Notes under the pieces: model-generated | Databases searched by the model: none | Seen by the model: only the letters and a program-made list of their open reading frames with translations | What the model was told of the DNA's origin: nothing | Part shown: positions 12,751-25,846 of the stretch, piece after piece | Numbering within the stretch: the stretch's first letter is position 1 | How the letters are laid out: the number at the start of each line of letters is the position of its first letter | NCBI GenBank assembly: GCA_920105625.2 | Contig: OV050030.1 | Coordinates: 169,753,315 to 169,817,314 of the forward strand | DNA length: 64,000 bases | From: Clusia tigrina | Lineage: Eukaryota; Arthropoda; Insecta; Diptera; Clusiidae | Direction of reading: 5' to 3' | Position numbers and translations under genes: made by a program

Positions 12751-13943
12751 ATGTCAAAGAGCGGCAGTAAGAAGAACTCAAAATTTTTTCCATACCAGAA
12801 TATTTTCAAAACAAGAAAATTAAGTTCAATCCAAGAGGAAATAATCTTCACACCTTCCCTATCACAAATTTTTTCGGACAGTAGGGAATCACTAGAAGTA
12901 GAACCAAATCAATTAGGAGCAATGTCGCTTAATAGAAACCCTGGCACCTCGGCTGGAGCAGCTATTAACGCTTTGAATCCGGCAGATGTTTTTAATTCTC
13001 TCAGAATCCCAGATGTTATAAAAGATTTGCCAAGATTTGACGGCAATCCGAGGACCTTGTATGAATTTATAAATAATGTAGAAGAAATATGAATGTACGA
13101 GTATATTAGGGGGACAGATAATACCCCTTACGGGACTATTTTGTTAAGGGCTATTAGAAACAAAATCAAGGGACAAGCGAATGAAATTCTAAATATGTCC
13201 GGAGTCCCATTAAACTGGGACGAAATAAAACAAAACTCAACTATTCAGATAAAAGAACGGAAACCTCACTAATCCGAGATTTACACAATTTGAGACAGAG
13301 TAGGAAAACAGTTGAAGCTTTCTATAATGATATAATAGAAATCCAATCAACTTTAAGTAATAATGTCTTAATACATGAAAAGAATAAGAGTGTAGTCGAG
13401 GCAAAAAAAGAGCTATATGCAGAAATGTGTTTAAACGCGTTTCTCACTGGGCTTAGGAACCCCTTAGGTTCAACTATTGGAGCTATGACACCTGGCACAT
13501 TGGCGAACGCTTTGCATTGCATTGCATTTTGCACAAAAGAACAAAATATATTTTACCAAAAGACAGAAATACAGAAGTTCAACTACAAACCCCAGTTTCC
13601 ACCCAATCCCAGGCAAGATCAAATGAGATGCTATGTACCAAATTTCCATCAAAATAGATTCCGGCAATATAAACCCAACTTTTCGAGACGCGACGATAGG
13701 CCAAATTTTCAAGGAATCAGAAATATGGGACAACCAAGTAGAAGCGCACCTTCTCCCAATCCATTCAATAGAAACATTCTACCCAAACCAGATCCGATGT
13801 ATACAACTTCTATAAACAGCAGAGAGACTGGCACGGGCCTTAAATGGAATTTATTAGCATCCAGGAGAACCTTCCGGAGCTCAAGATCGAGAAAATGGAA
13901 ATTTTCGGATACCAGTGGTCCCTGGTCCCCAAAGGGTACTTAG
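12751..13943 (+). pseudogene. Gypsy-C gag, broken (in loop)
   Basis: Gag of the right-hand Gypsy-C. The N-terminal segment (12751-13092) contains IKDLPRFDGNPRTLYEFI, typical of errantivirus-like gag capsid. A TGA at 13090-13092 ends this frame, the middle part lacks a continuous frame, and the open frame resumes at 13290 with the capsid C-terminus. The tail is rich in Asn, Pro, Arg and Phe and has no CCHC knuckle, as in the 17.6/297/gypsy group. A frameshift follows into pol near 13844-13943, where the frames overlap by about 100 bases. Confidence 0.8.
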
Positions 13944-14380
13944 ATATCAATACTCACGGTTACACTCTACCCTTCATAAAAATCCATTCACCTTTCGGAA
14001 GACCACTTAGATTTTTGATAGAAACAGGGGTTTCACCCTCATTCATTAGCCCGGAATTCATTGATGAGCAAAGTCAAGAAGAGTGTAAACCGATAACAAT
14101 AACAACTCTCCTGAATAGGTACAAAATCAATAAGTACGTCAACCTACCAATTTTTTCCGAATTTAACACCGAAGGCCAATTAAATTTTCTAATATTCAAA
14201 TTCCATGCTTACTTCGATGGTCTACTTGGTCTAGACGCATTTAAACGATTAGGAGCAACAATAAATTTAGTCGAACAGACTCTTATTACGACAAATTCAG
14301 AATTGCCATTAAAACTGAAACCTAATTTCCCATCTGGTAAATACGTAATTCCAGCCCATTTCATGGCAATAGTAAGGTAA
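13844..14380 (+). pseudogene. Gypsy-C protease, catalytic Asp altered (in loop)
   Basis: Retroviral-type aspartic protease that would process Gag-Pol. The active site near 14010-14040 reads FLIETGVSPSFI where Gypsy elements have a DTG or DSG core, so the catalytic Asp is Glu. YFDGLLGLDAFKRLGA matches the C-terminal ILG-like region. The frame is open from the gag overlap to a TAA at 14378-14380, followed by a 60-base gap before RT reopens. It occurs once, since the left arm does not reach it. Confidence 0.8.
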
Positions 14381-14440
14381 CCGGTAGATTTTAAAAATGG
14401 AGACATCTCCGTAAAGTCAATACAACTCAGACACTGCATC

Positions 14441-15559
14441 ATGGTTTCGGAAGGCTTATACTCTGCTGAAAACTGGTTTAGTAATTTGGAAATTAGGAAT
14501 TTTTCAAACAGAGACCAAATCCTCTTCTTAGAGCAACCAATAAAAGTGGAACCGTTTCAGGAGGGAAACTTCTTAGAGAGTAACAAATGGAATTTAATAG
14601 GGCCACAACAACTGGAATTCAAGAACATATCAGAACTAATTCGACCAGATCACCTAAACGAGGAAGAAAAAGGAAAATTGATTAAGCTTTGCAAATCATT
14701 TCATGACATATTTTTTAAAGAAGGCCAAAAACTCTCGTTTACCAACGAAATTAAACATAAAATAAAAACAACAGATGACATATGGATCTTCACTAAATCC
14801 TATCGATACCCGTATATACACAAGGAAGAGGTAAATAAACAAATAAAAAATATGTTGGAGCAGGGTATAATCAAACAAAGTTTTTCACCATGGAGTTCAC
14901 CAGTATGGGTGGTGCCCAAAAAGAAAGATGCCAGTGGCAAACAAAAGTGGCGGCTAGTAATCGACCACCGCAAGTTAAATGAGAAAACAGTCTCAGATCG
15001 TTACCCAATCTCCAACATTGCAGATATCCTTGACAAGTTAGGTAAATGTATGTATTTCTATACGTTTAGATTTAAAACTGAATTTGCGGTTGAAGGAGGA
15101 CACTGCGAGTATATAAGGATGCCATTTGGGTTGAAAAACGCGCCTTCTACATTCCAACGTGTCATGGACAATGTTTTAAAAGATTTAGTTGAAAAGACGT
15201 GTTTGGTGTACCTCGATGACATTATTATTTATTCGACCTCACTTCAGGAGGACATCCAAAATCTGAAGGAAATATTTAAACGGTTGGAAAAAGCAAATCT
15301 TAAGATTCAGATAGATAAATCCGAGTTTCTACAGAAGGAAATTGCCTTCTTAAGACATATTGTTTCAACAGAAGGCATCAAGCCAAATCCCGACAAAATT
15401 ATAGCTGTAAAAAAATTTCCCCTTCCAAAGACAAAGAAGGAAATCAAAGCATTCCTAGGGCTATTAGGTTATTACAGGAAATTCATAAAAGATTTTGCCA
15501 AACTAGTTAAACCTCTAACAATTTGCTTAAAAAAAGAAGATGTGGTAGAGCTAACGTGA
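14441..15559 (+). pseudogene. Gypsy-C RT (right arm, extends into loop)
   Basis: The fuller copy of the RT. About 65 codons before Arg-Pro-Asp lie in the loop. The domain is open for 372 codons but lacks about 15 residues around motif A (near 15060), so the enzyme would be dead despite YLDD at 15210-15221. The identical deletion is in the left arm. A frameshift at 15523-15559 separates it from RNase H. Confidence 0.9.
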
Positions 15560-16116
15560 AAACATTTGAATTATGTAAAAATCTCTTAACTAACGACCCA
15601 ATTCTCCAGTATCCAGACTTCTCCAAGCCGTTTATTCTCACAACCGATGCGAGCAACGTAGCATTAGGTGCAGTCCTTTCACAAGGAACAGTTGGCAGCG
15701 ATAAGCCTATATGCTATGCAAGCAGAACGCTAAATAAACACGAGAAAAATTACAGCACTATTGATAAAGAATTGTTAGCAATAGTATGGGCGGCCAAATA
15801 CTTCAGACCTTACCTATTTGGCCGCAGATTCAAAATAGTCACAGACCATCGACCCCTTACTTGGCTAATGAGCATGAAAGAACCGAATTCCAAACTCGTT
15901 AGATGGAGGCTTAAACTGGAGGAGTTCGATTACGAGATCGTCTACAAAAAAGGAAAAATCAATACGAACGCGGATGCCCTTAGTAGAATCAAGATAGATT
16001 CAGAGGTGGAAATATTTGTTAACGATGCAGACTCAATTCAGGGAACCCAGGGAACCACCGTGCACTCCGCACAAGAAAATTTAGACGACGGAATTACATT
16101 TCTGAGAGACCCTTGA
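15523..16116 (+). pseudogene. Gypsy-C RNase H (right arm)
   Basis: RNase H domain with acidic residues visible in [45 protein letters not shown] and NADALSRI. It looks intact as a domain, but joins RT only through a frameshift. It overlaps the integrase frame by 4 bases at 16113-16116. Confidence 0.88.
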
Positions 16117-17389
16117 TCGAATTCAATGTACAACTCATTCTGGAACCAAAGGAAATAGGTTTACCGATGATATTAGGAAGTGTTTTTAGAAACAAACAAA
16201 GACGTACTGTTAGGCAACCACAATTTAGCGAGGAAGCAATAATAGAAGTTTTTAAGAAATTCTGCCCTCCTAACAAAACTTCCGCAATATACACAACTGA
16301 CGAGATTTTCCGTAAAGTACAGAACGTGTATTCAAAATTCTTCTCCCAGAGCAAAATGTTCAAATTATTGCGTTGCACTGAAATGCTACATGACATTAGA
16401 TCAGAAGAAGCACAAGAGAAAATTATTAGAGAATATCACATAAATACTAACCACAGAGGAATAAACGAAACCACATTACACTTAAAAAGGAAATATTATT
16501 TTCTCGGTATGAAAAAAAAAATAGCAAAAACTATAAATAACTGCGAAAAATGCCTTACGCTTAAATACGACAGACACCCACCCAAACTAAAGTTTCAGAA
16601 GCCCGAAACACCCCCACACCGTTGCATACGCTACACATGGACATATATGCAATCAACAACAACCAAAACCTAACAATTATCGATATGTTTGCAGCAACAT
16701 ATCCGTTACCAAGTAGACATAGCATATTGGTATTAAAAGCTTTGAAACATTTCCTAAGCCAATTTGGTATACCTAAACGAATAGTGTGTAACCAGGGCTC
16801 GGAATTCATGAGCAACATCTTCAAAGACTTCTGCAAACAATACAACATTGACTTATATATTACCTCTTTCCAGCAAACTAGTAGTAACTCTCCCGTCGAG
16901 AGGCTACACTCGACCCTAACAGAAGTATACAGGCTCATCATTTCAAGAAAAAAAGAGGAAAAACTTAATATCGACCACGACGAAATTCTTTCAGAGACAA
17001 TTCTAACTTATAACAGCGCTATTCACTCTTCAACCAAACTAACGCCGTACGAACTTTTCAATGGCAGAACGCTAAAATTTAACAATGACATTAAATTCAA
17101 CAGCGAACACGAATACTTAAAAAAATTAAATGAATATCAAGAAATACTATACCCTAACATACAAGCTAGACTTACGCAAGAGGTTGACAATAGAATAGAT
17201 AAACTAAATAAGGACAGAAAATACCCGTTACAATTTCACACTGACGATACAGTTTTCAGGAAAGAATGCAGGCGAAACAAGGTCACCCCCAGATTTACAA
17301 TCCATAAAACGAAAACTAATAAGAAAAATACGATATTAACTACGAAAGGCCAAAAGCTTCATAAATCTAAGCTTCAATTAACACGTTAA
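16113..17389 (+). pseudogene. Gypsy-C integrase (right arm)
   Basis: Mirror of 9951-11227 with the same frameshift near 16640 and the same Asn at the second catalytic position (VCNQGSEF near 16785-16808). The sharing shows these lesions predate the duplication. It carries Tyr at about 17222 where the left arm has Asp. Confidence 0.88.
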
Positions 17390-17433
17390 TTTAAAAAATA
17401 AACTAATATTATAAATTCTTTTTTAGGCTAATT

Positions 17434-17944
17434 GTGGCAAAAGCCCAAATATTAGAAATACACAATTTAACAGAATTACAAGGAATTCTCCCAATCAAAC
17501 TCGGCACAGCAAAAACGATAATAGGATACAAAAACGTAATACACATAGTCAACCTAGAAGATTACGACGAAAACATTAGAAGAGTTTCGATAACACTTGA
17601 CACATTCAGAAAACATACAACACTCGATAACACTATGGAAGTCACACAGCTAAATCTTGAAGAATTGAAACACAAAATACTAACACCGACAATTAGACAT
17701 AAAAGGGGACTTTTCAACGGAATCGGCACCCTAGCAAAATTTATCACTGGGAACATGGACGCAAATGACGCAGACAACATCAACAAAGAAATACTTGAGC
17801 TACAACGTAAGGGCACAGATTTGGGAAATGTACTATCCAAGCAAACACTACTAAATCAAAAGATGTTAGAAAGATTTAAAAACATAACTACACACATAAA
17901 TGAGGAACAAGACACAATAGAAAACTACTTTGAAACTACTGCAA
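17434..17944 (+). pseudogene. Gypsy-C env 5' half, interrupted by Loa-1 (right arm)
   Basis: Mirror of the left env remnant, with the same basic cleavage-like site and fusion-peptide-like segment near 17695-17760. Env coding stops at the CTACTGCAA site (17936-17944); the 15 residues that follow in frame come from the Loa-1 leader. The missing 3' half, including the membrane anchor, appears to be the fragment at 31205-32336. Confidence 0.8.
17936..17944. repeat. Loa-1 5' target-site duplication candidate (right arm)
   Basis: CTACTGCAA at the env/Loa-1 boundary. The minus-strand sequence at 32337-32345 is identical and marks the other end of a Loa insertion. Because the Loa tail is itself made of CTAC repeats, the first four bases may be shared by chance. 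Confidence 0.65.
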
Positions 17945-18008
17945 TCAAGGAGTGTAATGTAGATCGCCTCCTCGTGGTGCACTCTGGATAGCGCTAAATG
18001 GTCTATAT

Positions 18009-19103
18009 ATGGCCGACTCCTCCAGCACGGGCCCCAGCACCAATCTCCCTTCAGGTGCTCGAACGCATGTGAATGCGTCTACACGGGCGTACAGAACCCG
18101 GAGGTCCGCCTTCAGGATTTTGCAGAGGTTGGAATCTGCCGACCCCGCTTCAATGTCTGATAAAGACAAATGAGCGCTGGCATGGGCTCACCAAAATGTT
18201 GGTGCTCGTCCGCAGCCACCCCCTGAAGGTGCTCAGAAACGGCAACGGTCGACTGAGCACCCCTCCCAATCTGTCGTGCGGGAAACTAAACGCCCAAGAC
18301 TGGCTTCCAAGCCGAGACTTACTCGGCCATTTAATGAGGTAGCCAAAGAGGGCCTCATCTGGGCAATCGTTGACACTGGAAACAGTGACGGTACCATTTC
18401 CCCAGCGAACTGGAAAATGGTGGAGAAGGCCCTTTTCAGGATCTACAGGGACATCCTGAAGGCCAATCCTAGCGCATCACCTGTATGCCGGGACGCGCGA
18501 TGGTATCAGGGGCACGCGAAGCTCATCGCGTGCTCAGATGAGCGCTCGGCTGAGCTTTACAAGATGGCCATCTCAATGGTTGGCGAAATCTGTCCGGGGG
18601 CCAAGCTCTTAGCTGTTCCCAGAGACCAGATCCCGAACCGCCCGCGTTCCAGGGCCTGGGTTCCGGCAGAGCATTCCTCGCCGGAAGAAATTCTGGAGTC
18701 GCTTAGGCTCAGCAATTACGACCTCCCCACGGATGACTGGAAGGTTGCAAAAATAAGCGAGCCCAAGGGCAACTCTCGAGAGATCATCATTATTCTTAAT
18801 AAGGACTCTCTAGCCCCTATTAATGCCAAAAAGGGAGAGATCAACTATGGCTTTAGTTCGATCTCACTCAAGGTCTATAGGAGCGACAACCAGGGAGCAT
18901 ACAAGCCCCCCATTCAGGCCGAACCGGATCTCACCTTCGATGATGGAGAGAGTTACGCTTCGGCCTCAGAATCGGTAGGCAGTTTCTGCGGTCGTCCGAT
19001 AACCAATATCGACGACGTTGGTGATTCTCCTCTGTCAGAAGAGGAGGCAGCCAGCGTGACGATGATGGCCACCTCCAGGAATGGTGAGGGTATTACAGAT
19101 TAA
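18009..19103 (+). pseudogene. Loa-1 ORF1 (right arm)
   Basis: The start is ATG at 18009, in frame with the long 3' part, after a leader of about 64 bases from the insertion point. TGA at 18171-18173 is the only stop before the true end. It differs from the left copy by Glu for Lys and Cys for Trp at about 18348 and 18590. The C-terminus is acidic. It overlaps ORF2 by 23 bases. Confidence 0.8.
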
Positions 19104-20793
19104 CCTTCACCATTCCATGGCTGCCTCAGCAGCCCTGATCCTCCACCTGACTCAAAAAGGAGAGGAACTCATACTGGTCCAAGAACCTTGGGTCGTAAAT
19201 GATCAGGTTCGCGGACTCACTACAAGCGGATACCACACAGTTTTCGTGCAGGATCGAGGTAAACCCAGAGCCTGTATTCTTGTTAAGAACAATATTAACG
19301 CTCTTTTTCTTCACAGGTTCAGCGACAAGGATAATGTAGCCATGGTTATTTCCACCAACACCATGGCTACATGGATCGTCAGCAGCTACATGGCGCACGA
19401 CCACGGGCTGACGCCGCCTCCGGATGCTTTAAGGCTGCTGGTAGAGGAGGCTAATAGAAAGCGCATCCCGGTAGTCATCGGGGCCGATGCCAATGCCCAT
19501 CACGAGGTGTGGGGCAGCACGGATACCAACGAGCGGGATGAGTCACTCTTTGATTTTATTCTTACTAACGACATAGTAATTGCTAACAGGGAGAGAGAGC
19601 CAACCTTCATTACCTCAAATAGAAGGGAGGCTCTCGATCTAACTCTTGGCAATAATCACTCGTCTCACCTTATTTCGAGCTGGCGCGTTTTGCAGGAATG
19701 CTCCTTCTCGGACCACTGTTACATCTGTTTTAGAATTGCGATCTCAGATACGTTAGATACGGCAGAGCGCAAAATGCACACTAACAGGAAAAGTACTGAC
19801 TGGACAAAATTCCAGACCATTATGGAGTCGGGCCTGCAGTCGACTCCTCCCATTATCAATAATCACCTCGATATAGATCGAGCGATTGAAACCATTACAG
19901 CACTATTTAACTCTGCTGCCAAATCAGCCTGCAACTTCCCGAAGCCAAGAGGAAAACCAAAACCCCCTTGGTGGAATTCGGAAATTGCTGTGCTACGAAA
20001 AGAATGCCGCAAGCTCTTCAACAGAGCCAAAGCTACAAATGACTGACTCCCTTTCAAAGACAAACAAAGGGAACTCAACTATATGGTTAGGAGTTCCAAA
20101 CGAGCGTCTTGGCGAGACTTCTGTGGCAACATAGAAAGCTCGTCCGAGACAAGTAGACTCCGGAGGATTCTCAATACCACCCCTCGGGCTCTGGAATGTA
20201 TTCAGAGATCGGACGCTACCTGGACTGACTCTGAAACCGACACTCTAGACGCCCTAATAGAAACACACTTCCCGGGGAATGAAATCTTTGTGGATTGCAG
20301 GTCTCTTAACACCAACCACTACTTAAGTCACTCAACCCAATTCCAAATGACCAACACGCACATTCCGTGGGCCATCAACAGCTTTAAGCCTTTTAAATCT
20401 CCCGGGCCTGATGGCATCATTCCCGCGGATATTCAGCACACGGCAAGTGCGGTTGCGCCTTGGCTACTGCATATTTATAATGCATGCCTAAGATGGTCGT
20501 ACATTCCCAAAAGCTGGAGAGAAGCTCGAGTAGTTTTCATCCCTAAAGCGGGAAAGTCGACCCCCACCAAGCCTAAGGACTATAGACCAATTAGTTTGTC
20601 ATCCTTTCTTTTGAAAACACTGGAAAGGGTCCTTGATATACAAATCAGGAGCTCTATTAATTCCACGTGCCTTTCCAAATCACAACATGCCTATACTAAA
20701 GGCAAGTCTGTGGAAACAGCGCTTCACGTGCTCATTGAGCAAGTAGAGAAATCTCTTGCCCACAAAGAATATACTCTTGCAGTATTTATATAG
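19081..20793 (+). pseudogene. Loa-1 ORF2, truncated (right arm)
   Basis: The same structure as the left copy: complete endonuclease, in-frame TGA at 20044-20046, then RT N-terminal half. It ends at TLAVF where motif A (FLDIEGAF in Loa-1b) should start, joining a (TA)n tract. The TGA is in a context consistent with CGA to TGA decay, and Loa-1b has the same TGA, so all copies share an already dead ancestor. Confidence 0.88.
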
Positions 20794-20802
20794 TATTATG
20801 CA

Positions 20803-20803
<1 letters not shown>

Positions 20804-20862
<59 letters not shown>
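20804..20862. repeat. (TA)n tract joining Loa-1 to Gypsy-B (right arm)
   Basis: Shorter mirror of the 6464-6536 tract; the difference of about 10 bases accounts for the change of pairing sum from 27340 to 27330. Confidence 0.95.
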
Positions 20863-20866
<4 letters not shown>

Positions 20867-20870
<4 letters not shown>

Positions 20871-21961
20871 TTTGATCTGGCCAGTATCGCATAATTATGT
20901 ATAAATTTCCGGAAGTAACCTGTCAACCCAAGAAACGCTTGAACACCCATTACATTCTTTGGTAAGGGAAACATCTTTACGGCCTTCACTTTCTCTTCAC
21001 TGGGCCAAACATGTCCGTTTTCTAACTGGTGCCCCAAGAATGTTAATTTTTCTTTTAATAATTGATATTTCGCGCTGTTAATATCTAATCCGAACTTCTC
21101 AGCCTGTCGCAATACTCGCTGCATGCTTTCCAAACATTGATCAGCCGTGTTTCCAAAAACAACAATATCATCTACGTAAATATCCATGATACCTTCGATT
21201 AACAGCTGCTGAAAAATCTGATTTACCGTAGGAATACTGCCAAACGGTGCCATATTAAATCCGAAGAGGCCCTCTTTGGTTGCAAACGCTGTATACTTTC
21301 GGCTTCATTCTTCGACTTCAACATAAAAAACCGTTTTTAAGTCCATTACCGAAAAGAACCTAGCACTCTGCATCTTTTAAAGCTATTCATCTACTACTGG
21401 TACTGGGAATCGGTCTTTCAGAACAAGAGAATTTAGTTTGTGGAAGTCTACACAAAGCCTGTAACTAACGTCTTTCTTTTTCGCTAATACAACTTTACTT
21501 GCGACATCAGAACACAACTCTCCTATGATTTCTTGCCGTAGCCATTCATCTACCTGTTTCCATATAAACTCTCGTTCAGATGCCGAAACTCGACTAGGAC
21601 TCTCACGAAAACAAATCGTATTTCCATTAGGAATAATATTCAACTTTATTGGTGAACCTATTGGATTATTCACCGGCTTATCAATTTGTATAAACTTCAT
21701 AACCGCTGCACAGTATTTCGGCACTACATCAACTTCTACGTCATTTCAAACTTCATTTAAAATATTGTAATCGGCATTGCGAAAATTTGTACTTTTGATG
21801 GTGACCATACACTTTCGTAAAAAATCATAGCCGACTATTACGACCAGAAATGTGTTATTTGTATTTAACCCATCTACTTCAACTTGTACTACAATTTCGC
21901 CCAGTACCGACAGTACCCAATCCAAAAAGCTTTGCGAAGCACTTACGTATCTTTTAGCCAC
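20867..21961 (-). pseudogene. Gypsy-B protease remnant and RT, truncated (right arm)
   Basis: Mirror of 5369-6463 with the same two stops in RT and an intact YVDD box. It has Asp for Gly near 21086 and Val for Ile near 20949 relative to the left copy. Confidence 0.85.
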
Positions 21962-21993
21962 TAAAAATTTCTAAATATTTTCTCTTGCGCGTC

Positions 21994-22289
21994 AAGATCC
22001 ACCAGACAAGATAAATGTAACGTCATTAATTTTCATTTTTTTGTTACGATTCTCTTTTACCACCATATTTACAGTAGGCCTTGAGTTTGTACATTGCTTA
22101 GCCATATGCCCTACACCATTGCATTTGAAACATTTTTTCTTCCTTACACTCCGCCCACTTATGCTGAGCAGATCCACAATTATAGCAGTGTGGATGTGTA
22201 CTTTCCACACTAATGTCTTTTTCATAGTGTTCTCGCATATGTGTTTGAATATTCTGTCGGCGTTTGTTTGTCGAACCTTCTTTTGGCAA
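21994..22289 (-). pseudogene. Gypsy-B gag zinc knuckles (right arm)
   Basis: Mirror of 5041-5336, with two CCHC knuckles in different frames and a frameshift between them. Confidence 0.85.
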
Positions 22290-22343
22290 CGTTTCTACTA
22301 ATTCTTACCTCGTTCTTAGTTTTTAAATTTTTGGTGCGCTATA

Positions 22344-23284
22344 CGATGTGTGATCAAAAAATAACCGTTATTTTCATCTTTTCGTGAGTTACGTATGTTA
22401 GATGGTCGCATTTTTTTTTTTGGTTATGTTGGTACACATGTCTGTTATATATGTTGGCAATACCAACCATTTTGGATTGTCAGTTTGTTTTTGACAGATA
22501 AAAAGGTTAGTCGTGTTTTGGTGTGCTCTTCGATTTTGTACTATTCGTAAAAATGGATCAAAGAAACTGTATTCAATTTTGTTTAAAAAATGAAATTAAA
22601 TGCGCAAGGACATTTGAAATGTTGACTGTGGCCTTTGGTGAGTCTACTATGAGCACAACACAAGTTCAATTGTGGTATAACCGGTTTAAGGAAGGCCGAT
22701 AAAATGTCAATGACGATACTCGTCCTGGTCGCCCGAGCACGTCAACAACCGATGAAAACATTGACGCAGTGAAGAAAATGATTTTGGATAATCGTCGAAT
22801 CACTATCAGAGAGGTTGCTGATGATGTTGGCATATCGTTCGGCTCATGCCAAGCAATTTTTACGGATGTTTTAGGCATGAAACGAAGATTGTTCCAAAAT
22901 TGCAAAATTTTGAGCAAAAACAACGTCGCATGGACATCGCTCAGGAGCTGTTTTTGGCCAAAAACAAAACCGTTATCATGCCTCAACCACCGTATTCACC
23001 GGACTTGGCCCACGCTGACTTTTTCCTCTTTCCAAAACTGAAGACACCGATGAAAGAAAAGCGTTTTGCTACGATTGAGGAGATAAAAGAAAATTCGAAA
23101 CAGGAGCTGTAGGCGATACCAAAAAAAGCGTTTCAGAAGTGTTTCGAGGATTAAAAAAAATGCTGGCATAAGTGTATTATATCTGAGGGAAATTACTTTG
23201 AAGGGGACAAGATAGTTGTTGATGAATAAATAAATACTTTATTTTTTGATCACACAATAACGGATAATTTTTGATCACACCTCG
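22344..23284 (+). mobile_element. Internally deleted mariner (right arm)
   Basis: Mirror of 4045-4986, here with transposase on the plus strand: start near 22553 ([10 protein letters not shown]), stop TAA at about 22699, helix-turn-helix, then a deletion that removes the first two catalytic Asp regions. The 3' end carries the TIR motif TTTTGATCACAC twice, 29 bases apart, so the terminus appears duplicated. TA flanks both ends. Confidence 0.92.
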
Positions 23285-24072
<788 letters not shown>

Positions 24073-24076
<4 letters not shown>

Positions 24077-24607
24077 CCTACCAAATTTACTTAAAATGTG
24101 TTCTCGTACATTCGCTCTTTACACATATATACTTATCTCTACCAGCGCTTCCGTTGCTTGCGCCATCAAACTCGTGTCCGGCGTTAATGCTTACGCATTT
24201 TATTTCCATGCATTAACTGCCGATTGTATGTGTGTTTATACTTTACGTTTAGTTTCATATTTTTTACCTAAGTCTGTCTTATAATTTTTTTGTCCTTGTT
24301 GCAATTTTTTTTCACATTTTATTTAATTTTATTTAATATTTAAAAAATTGTTTCTCTTATTTTCCTTACTTCGCTTCATTTGGCTATAGTGCCTAATGAG
24401 CATATTTATATTACTTCATTTTTAATCGCCCGAGTTTTCTTGGCACACTTCTGCTGACATTGACTTTGGAAGCTGGAACTGTGGTATTTGATATACGTAC
24501 GTGATATCAGTTTGTTTTCGATGTTCTTCTTGTGTTTACACTTGTAAAACACTGTCAACACAAGTTTCTAATTATTAGTTCTCAAATGGAACAATTTTCA
24601 TAAATTA
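24073..24607. other. AT-rich stretch after Gypsy-A pol (right arm)
   Basis: Mirror of 2713-3243. Expected place of the Gypsy-A 3' UTR and LTR, but no LTR end can be fixed. Confidence 0.4.
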
Positions 24608-25846
24608 TTATGTAGGCAAGCATAATGTCCTAATTGTTACGACTGTTGTAACTGGACTGTGGATCTCTGTTACCAAATACGGACCTATCCAAACAGGTGA
24701 GAATTTGTTTCTCCTAGCCTGATTCTTCATTATTACTTGGTCACCCACACGAAAGACTACTGGGTTTAGTACCCTGTTGTAGGCTTCTCTGGCTACCCGT
24801 TTAGCAGAATTTTGGTTTTCTCTAACCAACTTGTGCGCTCGCTGTAGCTGATATTTTCGCACTTTATTTGGGTCATCAGCATTGTATACTGGCGCACATT
24901 TGCGCTTCAAATTTGCTGGCATGTTAAAATCAAACCCGTAGTGTTCTAATCGGAGTTTGCTTCATTGATACATGTACAGTATTGTTGTGTACATGGATTG
25001 TAGTGGTCAACCATTGATCCCCATCCGATTCATCTTCCTTGGCAAAACTACGCAAGTACTCGGCCAGAGGTCGATGGTTACACTCTAATGAGCCATTAGC
25101 TTGTGGATGATACGGTGTTATGTGCAATTTCTTGATTCCAATCATTTTACAAGTTTCTGAGAACAATTCCGATACAAAATTTCAGCCATTGTCGGTTATT
25201 AAAACTTTTGGAATGTTGTACCATAATTGGAATGTTGGTCCATTTGAAATGTTGTGCCATAATTTCGTCAAAGGATGCTTTGGCTACCGTACTTGCTTCA
25301 GCATCGGGTATAGCTGCGCACGCCATGTATTTAAAAAAATCATCCTGAAACATAAGGATGTATTTATTTCCCAAAACTGTCTCAGGTAAAATACCTACAA
25401 TATCCATGTGAACTTTATCAAATGGTTGTTTCGGTGTGTCAGTTAACACCATTGGCATCTTTCTTAGCCTTGAACTCTTGTTGGCCTGACATTGTGGGCA
25501 AATCATTACATATATTTTTATGCCTCTGAGCATACCTTTCCAGGCGTCTGATTCTCTCGTAGGTTTTCCAAGATCCGTGGTGTCCACCTAGACGTGAATC
25601 ATGGAAGCCCTTTAACACTGCCTGGATATATTTTTCATCCCTCAGCCATTCCACACACAAGTTGTCTCTTTCGTCATTCGTTGCTTTTATTTCTGCTGAT
25701 TCTGTGTCAACTACTGACCGTTTAACATTGTTCTTCTCCCTGTTGGGCTTTGCATTTGCTCTAGTTGACCGATAGCTTTTCCTTCTCTGGTAAGTGCATC
25801 TGCATTTAAAATCTTTTCCCAGGTTTGTATATAATTTCAAAATCAT
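24608..25846 (-). pseudogene. Gypsy-A integrase, broken (right arm)
   Basis: Mirror of 1474-2712 with the same frameshifts and the same lost second Asp. One noted difference is Met here for Ile near 25226. Confidence 0.85.

Larger units (their letters stand above)
12699..14641. other. Unpaired loop (spacer) of the inverted repeat
   Basis: These 1943 bases occur once. They join directly to the right-hand Gypsy-C and supply its gag, protease and start of RT, which the left copy lacks. The left breakpoint cuts the left Gypsy-C at the RT codon series Arg-Pro-Asp. A one-sided loop is what a fold-back template switch or a chimeric hairpin read would leave. An AT-rich leader of about 50 bases lies between the breakpoint and the gag start at 12751. 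No LTR or primer binding site is recognisable in it. Confidence 0.9.
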
